From positions 7,661,001 through 7,725,000 of the forward strand of contig NZ_CP068985.1 in NCBI RefSeq assembly GCF_019397265.1: a stretch of 64,000 nt of DNA. The letters are read 5' to 3'. Origin of the DNA: Nonomuraea coxensis DSM 45129. Its GTDB lineage: Bacteria > Actinomycetota > Actinomycetes > Streptosporangiales > Streptosporangiaceae. Positions within the stretch are counted from its first letter, which is position 1. Each line of letters opens with the position of its first letter. The position numbers and the translations under genes were made by a program. Below are positions 37,388 to 45,536 of this stretch, piece after piece. The notes below the pieces were generated by a model that was given only the letters and a program-made list of their open reading frames with translations, ran no database searches and had not been told where the DNA came from.

Positions 37388-38215
37388 ATGGCCGACCTGC
37401 CCAAGACGGCTGAGCCTGCCCGCGCCAGGCTCAGCCCGCGGAAGAAGCAGCAGATCAGCCGCGGCGTCCAGTACGCCCTGCTGGTCGTCGCGCTGGTCGC
37501 CGTCGTCCTGTACGCCGACTGGGGCAGCCTGGCGCAGAACTTCGCCAAGCCCGACGTGGCCGAGCACGCGCTGCCCGAGCTGTTCACCGTCGCGCTGCGC
37601 AACACGATCATCTACGCGGTCGGCGGGTTCGTCTTCGCGTTCGTGCTGGGGCTGCTGCTGGCCCTGATGCGGCTGTCGCAGGTGCGGCCCTACCGGTGGA
37701 TCGCGGTCGTCTACATCGAGATCTTCCGGGGCCTGCCGGCCCTGCTGATCTTCCTGATGATCACTTTCCTGCCGCTGGCGCTGCCCGGCTTCCAGGTGCC
37801 CTTCGGCACGTACGGGCAGGGCATCCTCGGCCTCGGCCTGGTGGGCGCCGCCTACCAGGCGGAGGTCTTCCGCGCGGGCCTGCAGGCCGTGCCCAAGGGC
37901 CAGACGGAGGCGGCCAGGTCGCTCGGCATGTCCGCCACCCGGGCCCAGGTCACGGTGATCATCCCGCAGGCCATCAGGATGGTCATCCCGCCGACCACCA
38001 ACCAGTTCGTGGCGCTGCTCAAGGACTCCTCCCTGGTGCTGTTCCTGGGCGTGTCCGGCGAGTACGTCGAGCTGGCCAAGTTCGGCAACGACCTGGCCTC
38101 CCAGTACGCCAACGCCACGCCGATCATGGTGGCGGGCGTGACGTACCTGATCGTCACCATCCCGCTGGGATACCTCGCCTCCCGGCTCGAGGGGCGCAAG
38201 GGGAGGAAGCGATGA
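37388..38215 (+). CDS. Polar amino-acid ABC transporter, permease
   Basis: 275 residues. HisM-type permease with about five membrane helices. The conserved cytoplasmic loop EAARSLGMSATRAQVTVIIP contacts the ATPase. A Lys/Arg-rich N-terminal tail (about 25 residues) precedes the first helix (YALLVVALVAVVLYA). It starts 3 bases after the binding-protein stop, and its own stop overlaps the ATPase start (ATGA). Confidence 0.92.
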   Translation: MADLPKTAEPARARLSPRKKQQISRGVQYALLVVALVAVVLYADWGSLAQNFAKPDVAEHALPELFTVALRNTIIYAVGGFVFAFVLGLLLALMRLSQVRPYRWIAVVYIEIFRGLPALLIFLMITFLPLALPGFQVPFGTYGQGILGLGLVGAAYQAEVFRAGLQAVPKGQTEAARSLGMSATRAQVTVIIPQAIRMVIPPTTNQFVALLKDSSLVLFLGVSGEYVELAKFGNDLASQYANATPIMVAGVTYLIVTIPLGYLASRLEGRKGRKR

Positions 38216-38955
38216 CGCACGCCATCGAGATCGCGGACCTGCACAAGTCCTTCGGCGACAACCAGGTGCTCCAGGGCATCGACCTGACCGTCGAGCCCGG
38301 CCAGGTGGTGTGCGTCATCGGCCCGTCGGGGTCGGGCAAGTCCACGCTGCTCCGCTGCGTGAACCTGCTGGAGACGCCCACCAGGGGCAAGGTCTTCGTG
38401 GAGGGCGTCGAGGTCACCGACCCCGACGTGGACCTCGATGCGGTGCGCCGCCGCATCGGCATGGTCTTCCAGCAGTTCAACCTGTTCCCGCACATGACCG
38501 CGCTGCAGAACGTGATGATCGCCCAGCAGCGGGTGCTGAAGCGGAGCAAGAAGGAAGCCGAGATCGTCGCCAGGGAGAACCTGGAGAAGGTGGGCGTCGG
38601 CGACAAGTGCGACACCCATCCAGGGCAGCTGTCGGGCGGGCAGCAGCAGCGGGTCGCGATCGCCCGCGCCCTCGCCATGAACCCCGACCTCATGCTCTTC
38701 GACGAGCCCACCTCGGCGCTCGACCCCGAGCTGGTCGGCGACGTGCTCGCCGTCATGCGCAAGCTGGCCGAGGAGGGCATGACCATGCTCGTGGTCACCC
38801 ACGAGATGGGCTTTGCCCGCGAGGTGGCCGACCGGGTGGTGTTCATGGACGGCGGCGTCGTCGTCGAGGACGGCCCGGCGTCCCAGGTGATCGGCGACCC
38901 CGCCCAGGAGCGGACGAAGACGTTCCTGCGGCGCGTGCTGCACCCCGAGGGCTGA
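38212..38955 (+). CDS. Polar amino-acid ABC transporter, ATP-binding protein
   Basis: 247 residues, GlnQ/HisP type. Walker A GPSGSGKSTLLR (about 38-49), Q-loop GMVFQQFNLFPH, signature LSGGQQQRVAIARAL, Walker B LMLFDEPTSALD and H-loop VVTHEMG, all intact. Completes the importer; a strong hairpin follows 4 bases after the stop. Confidence 0.95.
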   Translation: MTHAIEIADLHKSFGDNQVLQGIDLTVEPGQVVCVIGPSGSGKSTLLRCVNLLETPTRGKVFVEGVEVTDPDVDLDAVRRRIGMVFQQFNLFPHMTALQNVMIAQQRVLKRSKKEAEIVARENLEKVGVGDKCDTHPGQLSGGQQQRVAIARALAMNPDLMLFDEPTSALDPELVGDVLAVMRKLAEEGMTMLVVTHEMGFAREVADRVVFMDGGVVVEDGPASQVIGDPAQERTKTFLRRVLHPEG

Positions 38956-38958
38956 TCG

Positions 38959-38990
38959 CGGAGGGCTCCGGCGCGCGCCGGAGCCCTCCG
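38959..38990 (+). terminator. Perfect 32-bp palindromic terminator after the importer operon
   Basis: Arms CGGAGGGCTCCGGCGC and GCGCCGGAGCCCTCCG. No T-run, as with most terminators here. Confidence 0.8.
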
Positions 38991-39013
38991 CCCGGCGTGT
39001 GTAATACTCCGAC

Positions 39014-39442
39014 ATGGACCTGACCTCTTACGCCGCGTGGGCGGTCCGGCTCGTCAACGATCTCGTGCCGCCGCCCGAGCTGATCCGGCTGCGCCAGGAG
39101 CTGGCCGAGGTCTTCGACGTGGCCGGCGACGAGGAGGCCGTGGCCGGACGGCTCAACGCCCTGCTCGTCCGCTATCCCGTACGGCCCCAGCTCTCGGCCC
39201 ATGACGGCGCTCCCTGGCACCTGCACCTGGCCGAGGACCCGGCGGCCACCGCGGTGATGGGCCTCGCCGCGGTCGTGGCGGAGCTGGGCGCGGACCGGCT
39301 GGGCCGCTGCCACGAGCCGCGCTGCGGCCGGGCCTTCCTCGACACCTCGTCCAACCGCTCACGCCGCTACTGCTCGGCTCGCTGCGCCAGCCGCGCCAAC
39401 GTGGCCGCCTACCGGGCCCGCCGCCGCCAGGAGGCGCCCTGA
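39014..39442 (+). CDS. CGNR zinc-finger protein
   Basis: 142 residues. N-terminal helical ABATE-like region, then a C-terminal zinc finger CHEPRCGRAF...RYCSARCASR with two pairs of Cys and the NRSRRYCS variant of the CGNR signature. Probably a DNA-binding stress regulator; the targets are unknown. The last 34 bases overlap the end of the convergent sodX gene. Confidence 0.8.
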   Translation: MDLTSYAAWAVRLVNDLVPPPELIRLRQELAEVFDVAGDEEAVAGRLNALLVRYPVRPQLSAHDGAPWHLHLAEDPAATAVMGLAAVVAELGADRLGRCHEPRCGRAFLDTSSNRSRRYCSARCASRANVAAYRARRRQEAP

Positions 39443-39744
39443 CCCGCCCGCCGCCGGCGGCGGACCGGGGGCCAGTAGCGCAGCACGACGCGGCCCACGA
39501 TGTCGCGGACCGGCCCGAAGTCCCAGCTGTCGCGCCGCCCGCTCGCCCGCTGGTTGTCGCTCTCCAGCCACCATCCGTCGGCTCCGTGCCACTGCGCCCG
39601 TTTCACGATGAGCCGTTCGGGGTCGCCGGGCAGCCGGGCGACGACGAGGTCCCCTGGGCGCACGGGGGCGTTCCTGCGGACGAGGAGCCAGTCGCCGGGG
39701 GCCAGGCCGGGCCGCATGGAATCGCCCTCGACACGCACTCTCAT
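39409..39744 (-). CDS. sodX: Nickel superoxide dismutase maturation protease (S26 family)
   Basis: 111 residues. S26-type signal-peptidase fold with catalytic Ser in VEGDSMRPGLAPGDWLL and Lys in RLIVKRAQW; ends with a basic tail. It removes the propeptide of SodN so that His1 can bind nickel. The family and its position next to sodN, divergently transcribed, make the call firm. The start was chosen at MRVRVEGDSM; the open frame continues upstream without conserved sequence and overlaps the sodN promoter. Confidence 0.85.
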   Translation of the reverse strand: MRVRVEGDSMRPGLAPGDWLLVRRNAPVRPGDLVVARLPGDPERLIVKRAQWHGADGWWLESDNQRASGRRDSWDFGPVRDIVGRVVLRYWPPVRRRRRAGQGASWRRRAR

Positions 39745-39832
39745 GGGCTCTACCCCCCACTCCGCGGGCTTCTGGACCCGAGTAAGGTCGGTTGTGGACC
39801 AAGCTGATTCAGCATCCAGGAAGGACTTTCCG

Positions 39833-40234
39833 ATGCTCGCACGACTGCTACGACCCAAGCATGTCGCCTCTGCGCACTGCGACCTGCCCTGCGGGGTCTA
39901 CGACCCCGCCCAGGCCCGCATCGAGGCCGAGTCGGTCAAGGCAATCATGGAGAAGTACGCGGCCAACGAGGACCCGGTGTTCCGCGGTCGCGCGCTGCAC
40001 ATCAAGGAGGAGCGCGCCGAGCTGGTCAAGCACCACCTTTGGGTGCTCTGGACCGACTACTTCAAGCCGCCGCACCTCGAGCAGTACCCCCAGCTCCACC
40101 AGCTCTTCTGGGACGCGACCAAGCTCGCCGGCGCCGCGGGCGCCAAGGGCACGGTCGACGTCGCCAAGGCGGAGGAGCTGCTGGGCAAGATCGACGAGAT
40201 CTCCAAGATCTTCTGGGAGACCAAGGCCGCCTAA
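39833..40234 (+). CDS. sodN: Nickel-containing superoxide dismutase
   Basis: 133 residues. A 14-residue propeptide (MLARLLRPKHVASA) precedes the mature N-terminus HCDLPCGVYDP, the nickel hook whose His1, Cys2 and Cys6 bind the metal. The rest is the helical bundle (ARIEAESVKAIMEKY, HHLWVLWTDYFKPPHLEQYP). Cytoplasmic in actinomycetes. AAGGAC lies 6 bases before the ATG. Divergent from sodX; in Streptomyces sodN expression needs nickel, but no Nur-like box was found here. Terminator downstream. Confidence 0.97.
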   Translation: MLARLLRPKHVASAHCDLPCGVYDPAQARIEAESVKAIMEKYAANEDPVFRGRALHIKEERAELVKHHLWVLWTDYFKPPHLEQYPQLHQLFWDATKLAGAAGAKGTVDVAKAEELLGKIDEISKIFWETKAA

Positions 40235-40242
40235 ACCGGCAC

Positions 40243-40280
40243 AAAGGCTCTGCGCGGTCCACGGCCGCGCAGAGCCTTTT
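40243..40280 (+). terminator. Intrinsic terminator after sodN
   Basis: Arms GGCTCTGCGCGG and CCGCGCAGAGCC around a short loop, with AAA before and TTTT after. Confidence 0.9.
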
Positions 40281-40361
40281 CCGTAGATGGCGAGTCTGAT
40301 TCGTCCAAGCACCTCTCCGGAGCGGTAAGTTGCAGTTGGCGTCGGATATGCGAGGAGGAAC

Positions 40362-40799
40362 GTGACCGAGGAAACCGAGACCCGCGCGCAGGGCGTGGCC
40401 GGCATCCGCGACGTGGTGAGCATCCGGCTCCCCGCCGCGAGCGCCTACCTGTCCGTGCTGCGTACGGCCACCGCTGGGCTGGCGGCGCGGCTCGACTTCA
40501 CGCTGGACGAGATCGAGGACCTGCGGATCGCGGTCGACGAGGCGTGCGCCATGCTGCTGAGCGAGGCGGTGCCCGGCACCGACCTGACCGCCGAGTTCGA
40601 GCTGACCGGGCAGGAGATGCAGGTCAGGGTCGAGGTCGCGACGGTCGGCAGCTCCGCGCCCAAGCGTGACGACTTCGCCTGGATGGTGCTCACCGCACTG
40701 GCCGACGACGTCGACGCCGTGACCGACACCGCCGACCACATGGCCATCGTCCTCCGTAAGCGCCGAGGGGCGGCCCAGAGCACGGCGGGGCCGGCGTGA
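40362..40799 (+). CDS. RsbW-like anti-sigma factor / Ser kinase
   Basis: 145 residues, GTG start behind GAGGAAC. GHKL-type ATPase domain with the N-box helix LRIAVDEACAMLLSEA; other motifs (the G1 box region DDFAWMVLTALADDVD) are weak, as in many actinobacterial RsbW/UsfX proteins. Its stop overlaps the start of the SigF-like sigma factor (GTGA), which strongly suggests it binds that factor. An anti-anti-sigma partner is not seen nearby. Confidence 0.85.
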   Translation: MTEETETRAQGVAGIRDVVSIRLPAASAYLSVLRTATAGLAARLDFTLDEIEDLRIAVDEACAMLLSEAVPGTDLTAEFELTGQEMQVRVEVATVGSSAPKRDDFAWMVLTALADDVDAVTDTADHMAIVLRKRRGAAQSTAGPA

Positions 40800-41596
40800 C
40801 GGAAAGGACTGGAGCCATGGCCACCAGCGAACACGCCGTGCCCGACAGGGTGCGCGCCCGCCAGCTCTTCGCCGAGCTGGCCGAGCTGGGCCCCGAGGAG
40901 CCGCGCCGTCAGCGCATCAGGGACGAGCTGGTCGAGCTTCACCTTCCCCTGGTCGAATACCTGGCTCGCCGTTTCCGCAACAGGGGCGAGTGGCTGGACG
41001 ACCTGACCCAGGTCGCCACCATCGGTCTGATCAAGTCCATCGACCGTTTCGATCTCAACCGCGGCGTGGAGTTCTCCACCTACGCCACGCCCACCATCGT
41101 CGGCGAGATCAAGCGGCACTTCCGCGACAAGGGCTGGGCGGTCCGCGTGCCGCGCCGCCTGCAGGAGCTGAAGCTCTCGCTGACGAAGGCCATAAGCGAT
41201 CTGTCGCAGCGCGAGGGCCGCGCCCCGACGGTCGCCGAGCTGGCCTCCTACCTCAAGATGACCGAGGAGGAGGTGCTGGAGGGGCTGGAGTCGGCCAACG
41301 CCTACTCCACGGTGTCCCTCGACGCGCCCGACTCCGGTGACGACGACGCCCCCGCGGTGTCCGACTCGCTCGGCATCGTGGACGAGTCGCTGGAGGGCGT
41401 CGAATACCGCGAGTCGCTCAAGCCGCTGCTGGAGCGTCTGCCGCCGCGCGAGAAGCGCATCCTGCTGCTGCGGTTCTTCGGCAACATGACGCAGTCGCAG
41501 ATCGCCACCGAGCTCGGCATCTCGCAGATGCACGTCTCCCGCCTGCTCGCCCGCACCCTCGCCCAGCTGCGCGAGGGCCTGACGGCCGAGGACTGA
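40796..41596 (+). CDS. SigB/SigF-type alternative sigma factor
   Basis: 266 residues from GTG 40796 (or 259 from ATG 40817). Region 2 with YLARRFRNRGEWLDDLTQVA and GVEFSTYATPTIVGEIKRHF, region 3 with AISDLSQREGRAPTVAELA, region 4 with LPPREKRILLLRFFGNMTQ and QIATELGISQMHVSRLLART. Typical of the general-stress SigB/SigF group. Coupled to the RsbW-like gene, so likely held inactive until a partner switch. Downstream hairpin shared with the convergent membrane protein. Confidence 0.92.
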   Translation: MTERTGAMATSEHAVPDRVRARQLFAELAELGPEEPRRQRIRDELVELHLPLVEYLARRFRNRGEWLDDLTQVATIGLIKSIDRFDLNRGVEFSTYATPTIVGEIKRHFRDKGWAVRVPRRLQELKLSLTKAISDLSQREGRAPTVAELASYLKMTEEEVLEGLESANAYSTVSLDAPDSGDDDAPAVSDSLGIVDESLEGVEYRESLKPLLERLPPREKRILLLRFFGNMTQSQIATELGISQMHVSRLLARTLAQLREGLTAED

Positions 41597-41605
41597 CAGG
41601 TCAGG

Positions 41606-41658
41606 GCTGCCCGGGAGCGCCGGTGAGACGGCGAGCGCCGGTGAAACGGCCGGGCAGC
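41606..41658. terminator. Hairpin with an 18-bp tandem repeat in its loop
   Basis: Arms GCTGCCCGG (41607) and CCGGGCAGC (41650) enclose two copies of GAGCGCCGGTGARACGGC (41615-41632 and 41633-41650). It lies between the convergent sigma factor and membrane protein genes and probably terminates both. Confidence 0.6.
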
Positions 41659-42053
41659 TAGGCCGCGGGCTGCTCGTCGCCGTAGAGCGCCTGCGTGGTG
41701 GGCGGCGCCAGCAACGCGACCAGCCCGGTCAGCACCGCCACGAGCAGGGGGACGCCGAGCTGCGGCAGGCCCGAATCGAAGAGCGTGTAGATCACCGGCA
41801 GCAGGAAGATCTGGGCCACCACCCCCGGCGACCGGCCCCACCGCTCCATCCTGAACAGCCCGCCCCAGGCCACCCAGAGCAGCCCGGCGCCGACCAGGAT
41901 CCCGAAGGCCGCCTCGGCGATCGCGGTCGTCAGGTTGCCGGGCTTGCCGACCACGGTCTCGACGGCGACGAAGACGCCCAGGCCGAGGGCGAGCAGCCCT
42001 TCCAGGCTGACGACGACGGCGGCGATCACGAGGGTGAGCGGACGACGGTTCAC
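41658..42053 (-). CDS. Small integral membrane protein
   Basis: 131 residues with four predicted membrane helices (LVIAAVVVSLEGLLALGLGV; IAEAAFGILVGAGLLWVAWG; VVAQIFLLPVIYTLF; GVPLLVAVLTGLVALLAPP). This four-helix type is common in actinobacteria; function unknown. It diverges from the lipid kinase gene 64 bases away. Confidence 0.8.
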   Translation of the reverse strand: MNRRPLTLVIAAVVVSLEGLLALGLGVFVAVETVVGKPGNLTTAIAEAAFGILVGAGLLWVAWGGLFRMERWGRSPGVVAQIFLLPVIYTLFDSGLPQLGVPLLVAVLTGLVALLAPPTTQALYGDEQPAA

Positions 42054-42117
42054 GCCCCGTACCCTACCTCCCCGAGGTCACTGAAGGAGGCCGCCGAACA
42101 GCGGCTACGCTGGCGGC

Positions 42118-43095
42118 ATGCGCGCGATGCTGCTGGTGAACCCCAAGGCCACGACCACGAACGCCCGGACCAGGGACGTCCTGATCCGCGCGCTCGGCGC
42201 GGCCGTGGAGCTCGCCGTCGAGGAGACCCGCTACCGGGGGCACGCCGCCCGGCTGGCGGCGACCGCGCGCGCCAAGGACTACGACGTGGTGGCCGTGCTC
42301 GGCGGCGACGGCACCATCAACGAGACCGTCAACGGCCTGCTCAACCCGGTCGACGGTGACGCCCAGGCGGCGCCGCGTGACGTGGCCGGCGACCCCAGCA
42401 CCGGCCGCCCGGCGCTCATCGTCATCCCCGGCGGCAGCGCGAACGTCTTCGCCCGCGCGCTCGGCCTGCCCAACGACCCGGTCGAGGCCACGGGCGCGGT
42501 GCTGGAGGCGCTGCGCGAGGGCCGCCGGCGGACGGTGGGCCTGGGCCAGGCCCTGTGGGAGGGCCAGAGCCGCTATTTCACGTTCTGCGCGGGGATGGGC
42601 TATGACGCCGAGGTCGTACGGGCCGTGGAGGGCCTGAGAGGCACCGGCAGGAAGGCTACCCCCGCCCGGTATGTGAACACCGCGCTACGGCACTATCTGG
42701 CCACGGACAAGCGGCATCCCGCGATGACGGTGACCGGCCCCGGCATCCCGGCCGCCGAGGGCGTCTTCATGGCGATCATCTCCAACACCTCGCCGTGGAC
42801 GTACGTCGGCACGAGGCCCGTCCGCCCCACCCCGTGGGCGAGCTTCGAGACCGGCCTCGACCTGCTCGGGCTGCGCCGGATGGGCCTGGTCTCGCTCGCC
42901 CCGCTGATCCAGCACATCCTCACGGAAAGTGACACCCTCCCGTCCGGGAAGCACCTCGTCCAGCTGCACGACGAGGCCGAGTTCACCCTCACCGCCCGCC
43001 GTCCCGTGGCCTTTCAGCTGGACGGCGACTACCTGGGCGAACGCGAGTCGGTGACGTTCCGGTCTACCCCGAACGCATTACAAGTGTTGGTCTAG
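42118..43095 (+). CDS. Diacylglycerol/sphingosine kinase-family lipid kinase
   Basis: 325 residues. Catalytic domain with LLVNPKA at the start, GGDGTINE (62-69), and IPGGSANVFARALGLP; C-terminal beta-rich domain ends with VAFQLDGDYLGERESV. Phosphorylates a lipid such as diacylglycerol; other family members make or use mannosyl or ceramide lipids. In M. tuberculosis a gene of similar type lies near whiB1, as here. Confidence 0.9.
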   Translation: MRAMLLVNPKATTTNARTRDVLIRALGAAVELAVEETRYRGHAARLAATARAKDYDVVAVLGGDGTINETVNGLLNPVDGDAQAAPRDVAGDPSTGRPALIVIPGGSANVFARALGLPNDPVEATGAVLEALREGRRRTVGLGQALWEGQSRYFTFCAGMGYDAEVVRAVEGLRGTGRKATPARYVNTALRHYLATDKRHPAMTVTGPGIPAAEGVFMAIISNTSPWTYVGTRPVRPTPWASFETGLDLLGLRRMGLVSLAPLIQHILTESDTLPSGKHLVQLHDEAEFTLTARRPVAFQLDGDYLGERESVTFRSTPNALQVLV

Positions 43096-43297
43096 CTCGT
43101 TACATTCGGTCATTGTGTGACGCATCCGACATCCATAACGGCCAAAACTTCGCGCAAACCCTCTTGCGTGCACTCTGCGTGGCTGACAGGCTCAGACTGA
43201 CATCGGAACGTAGGACCTTTAACAACCCCTAGGTCCTTCGACCGTCAGCGGACGACCCCAGCCCCCGACAGGACCCGGGCCCTCGTCCGCTGAAGTT

Positions 43298-43313
43298 AGT
43301 GAAACTCTTCACA
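43298..43313. promoter_or_regulatory. Crp-type site upstream of whiB1
   Basis: AGTGAAACTCTTCACA matches WGTGA-N6-TCACA, 55 bases before the whiB1 start. In M. tuberculosis whiB1 is controlled by Crp (Rv3676) through sites in its promoter, so this is a likely conserved control. The 43096-43367 gap also holds an AGGACCT/AGGTCCT inverted repeat (43212-43236) that may be a terminator for the lipid kinase. Confidence 0.65.
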
Positions 43314-43367
43314 AAGTAGTAGCCGCACGGAGCCGACCAAAGGCTTCATCTACTAAGGAGTGGACGC

Positions 43368-43622
43368 ATGGACTGGCGCCACCGAGCTGCCTGCCGTGAC
43401 GTGGACCCCGAGCTGTTCTTCCCGATCGGCAACACCGGCCCCGCCCTCATGCAGATCGAGGAGGCCAAGCAGGTCTGTCGTTCCTGCCCGGCCGTCGACG
43501 CCTGCCTGAAGTGGGCCATCGAGTCCGGCCAGGACGCCGGCGTGTGGGGCGGCCTCAGCGAGGACGAGCGCCGCGCCGTCAAGCGCCGCGCCGCCCGAGC
43601 CCGCGCCCGCGCGACCGCCTGA
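43368..43622 (+). CDS. whiB1: WhiB1-type iron-sulfur regulator
   Basis: 84 residues. WhiB family with four Cys for a 4Fe-4S cluster (Cys9, then C..C in VCRSCPAVDAC), the G(V/I)WGG turn (GVWGGLSEDERR) and a basic C-terminal tail (KRRAARARARA). The MDWRHRAACRDVDPELFFP opening is that of WhiB1/WblE, an essential regulator in mycobacteria that binds sigma-A and senses nitric oxide. Sits divergently beside pdtaS as in M. tuberculosis. Ribosome-binding site AAGGAG. Confidence 0.93.
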   Translation: MDWRHRAACRDVDPELFFPIGNTGPALMQIEEAKQVCRSCPAVDACLKWAIESGQDAGVWGGLSEDERRAVKRRAARARARATA

Positions 43623-43642
43623 CCCCCACCTCGCGAACGGCC

Positions 43643-45115
43643 TCAACCGGCCGCTGGACGCGGAATCGAGAGCACGACCTCGGTGCCGCCCCCAGGGCGT
43701 GGCTGTACGGACAACTTTCCCGACAGCTCCCCCTCAACCAGCGTACGGACGATCTGCAGCCCCAGACTGGTGCTGCTGTCGAGGTCGAAGCCCTCGGGCA
43801 ACCCCCGCCCGTCGTCCCACACGGTGACGTTGAGCCGGTCGAGCGCCGGCTCCACCACCACCTCCAGCCGCCTGGGGCGTCCATGTTGCAACGCGTTCTG
43901 CAGCAACTCGGTCAGCGCCATGGCCAGCGGCGTGGCGATGAGCGACGGCAGCACCCCGAACGCCCCGACCTTGCGCGGCGTCACCGCCGCCTCGGGCGCC
44001 GACACCTCCCCGGCCATCGCGATGACGCGGTCGGCGATCTCGTCGAAGTCGACGAACTCCTCGGGCGCGTGCGACAACGTCTCGTGCACGATCGCGATGG
44101 ACCCGACCCGGCGCACGGCCTCCTCCAGGGCCTCCCGGCCCTCGGGCACCTGCAGCCGCCGGGCCTGCAGCCGGAGCAGCGCCGCCACCGTCTGCAGGTT
44201 GTTCTTCACCCGATGGTGGATCTCGCGGATCGTGGCGTCCTTGGTCATCAGCTCGCGCTCGCGCCGCCGCAGCTCGGTGACGTCCCTGATGAGCACGAGC
44301 GCGCCGATGCGGCCGCCGCCCACGATCAGCGGGATCGCCCTGAGCTGCACCGTCGTGCCGCCGGACTCGACCTCGGTCTCCTTGGCCGCCCGGCCGCTCG
44401 CCACGATCATCAGGTCTTCGTTGATCGGCTCGTCGGAGTAGCACAGCGTCGCGGTGACCGGGCCCAGCTCGGCGCCGACCAGGTCGGCGTGCAGGCCGAG
44501 CCGGCGGTAGGCGGACAGGGCGTTCGGCGAGGCGTACGTGACGCGCCCCGCCCGGTCGAGCCTGAGCAGGCCGTCGCCGACCCGCGGCGACCGGACCAGG
44601 ATCGGTTCCTCCCCCGAGAACGGGAAACGCCCCTCGGCCACCATCTGCGCCAGGTCGGAGGCGCTCTGCAGGTAGGTCAGCTCCAGCCGGGAGGGCGTGC
44701 GGGCCGAGGACAGGTTGGTGGAGCGCTGGATCACCGCCAGGAAGCGGCCCTCGCCGCCCTCGACCGCGCGCCGGACCGGGATCGTCTCCTCCCTGACCGG
44801 CACGCCCGTGGACCAGTCGGGGTCGCCCTCGCGGCAGATGCGGCGCTCGTTCCAGGCGGTGTCGATGAGCTGCCGCTCGCCCTTGGCGGCCACGCTGCCG
44901 ACGACGTCGTCGTGGTAGACCGTGGGGCCGGTCGTCGGGCGCATCTGGGCGATCGCGATCCAGCCGCTCTCCCCCACCAGTGGCGCCCACAGGACGAGGT
45001 CGGCGAAGGACAGGTCGGCCAGCAGCTGCCAGTCGGAGACCAGCGAGTGCAGCCAGTCGAGATCCGCCTCGTCAAGAGCGGTATGGCGGGCGACGAGGTC
45101 GCTGAGAGTCGGCAC
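43643..45115 (-). CDS. pdtaS: Sensor histidine kinase PdtaS
   Basis: 490 residues from GTG 45115. Domains: N-terminal GAF-type (1-140, with GEWQLLADLSFADLV-like WQLLADLSFADLVLWAP), PAS (170-290, LDRAGRVTYASPNALSAYRR) and HisKA_2 kinase with phospho-acceptor His in REIHHRVKNNLQ, followed by the ATPase boxes ELLQNALQHG and DDGRGLP. Matches PdtaS of M. tuberculosis (Rv3220c), which signals to the antiterminator PdtaR. The neighbour whiB1 supports the call. Its partner PdtaR is not in the window. The open frame extends 12 codons upstream from a TTG, but VPTLSDL fits the family start. Confidence 0.9.
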   Translation of the reverse strand: MPTLSDLVARHTALDEADLDWLHSLVSDWQLLADLSFADLVLWAPLVGESGWIAIAQMRPTTGPTVYHDDVVGSVAAKGERQLIDTAWNERRICREGDPDWSTGVPVREETIPVRRAVEGGEGRFLAVIQRSTNLSSARTPSRLELTYLQSASDLAQMVAEGRFPFSGEEPILVRSPRVGDGLLRLDRAGRVTYASPNALSAYRRLGLHADLVGAELGPVTATLCYSDEPINEDLMIVASGRAAKETEVESGGTTVQLRAIPLIVGGGRIGALVLIRDVTELRRRERELMTKDATIREIHHRVKNNLQTVAALLRLQARRLQVPEGREALEEAVRRVGSIAIVHETLSHAPEEFVDFDEIADRVIAMAGEVSAPEAAVTPRKVGAFGVLPSLIATPLAMALTELLQNALQHGRPRRLEVVVEPALDRLNVTVWDDGRGLPEGFDLDSSTSLGLQIVRTLVEGELSGKLSVQPRPGGGTEVVLSIPRPAAG

Positions 45116-45196
45116 GAGTGCATCATGCGTGCTTTCCCCCTCAACGACCAAACCGGCCGCCGTTCATACACCGGACTCCTTTGGGCAATCTCATAT

Positions 45197-45212
45197 TGTG
45201 AGAACAGTCACA
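45197..45212. promoter_or_regulatory. Perfect Crp-type site upstream of pdtaS
   Basis: TGTGAGAACAGTCACA fits TGTGA-N6-TCACA on both sides, 82 bases before the pdtaS start and 325 before dasR. The former is the more likely target. Confidence 0.65.
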
Positions 45213-45536
45213 CTGATCGATTCGCCCGGAACGCCCGGCAGCGCGGGCCGGAGGTGGTTCCCACGGGCCCGCGGCACCGCAGCCCCACAGGTCAGAAGCG
45301 CGGCGGGCCCGCCATCGGCCCCGGTGGAGCGGCCTCGGTTGCGATGAGCATCGCTGCTGTGGATATCCTTCACCATCAGCCTGAGCAGCCCGGATTCGCG
45401 CGTGCCCGGCACCGTACGCGCTCGGTGCCGACCGGCCGCCGCCGCCCGCGGTTGACCTCCTTGGCCAATGTGGGTTCCGATGATCTCGCGGTGATCAGAC
45501 ACGCCTCACCGCCGTGGCAGAAGTGAAGGTGAGCGC
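45213..45536. other. 324-base gap between pdtaS promoter and dasR
   Basis: No recognised gene. A 60-codon open frame (45344-45526, starting MSIAAVDILHHQPEQPG) exists, but lacks a clear ribosome-binding site or family likeness; I do not call it. The dasR promoter must lie in the right part; TTGACC occurs at 45452. Confidence 0.5.

Noticed and set aside
39745..39832. Nickel-responsive (Nur) operator between sodX and sodN
   Set aside because: No palindrome of the expected kind is visible in the 88 bases.
43083..43094. TTGGTCTAG at the end of the lipid kinase gene as a DasR (dre) half site
   Set aside because: Only one half is present and it covers the stop codon; the other half does not match.
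45344..45526. 60-codon open frame between pdtaS and dasR
   Set aside because: No convincing ribosome-binding site, no family likeness, Arg-rich translation typical of shadow frames.
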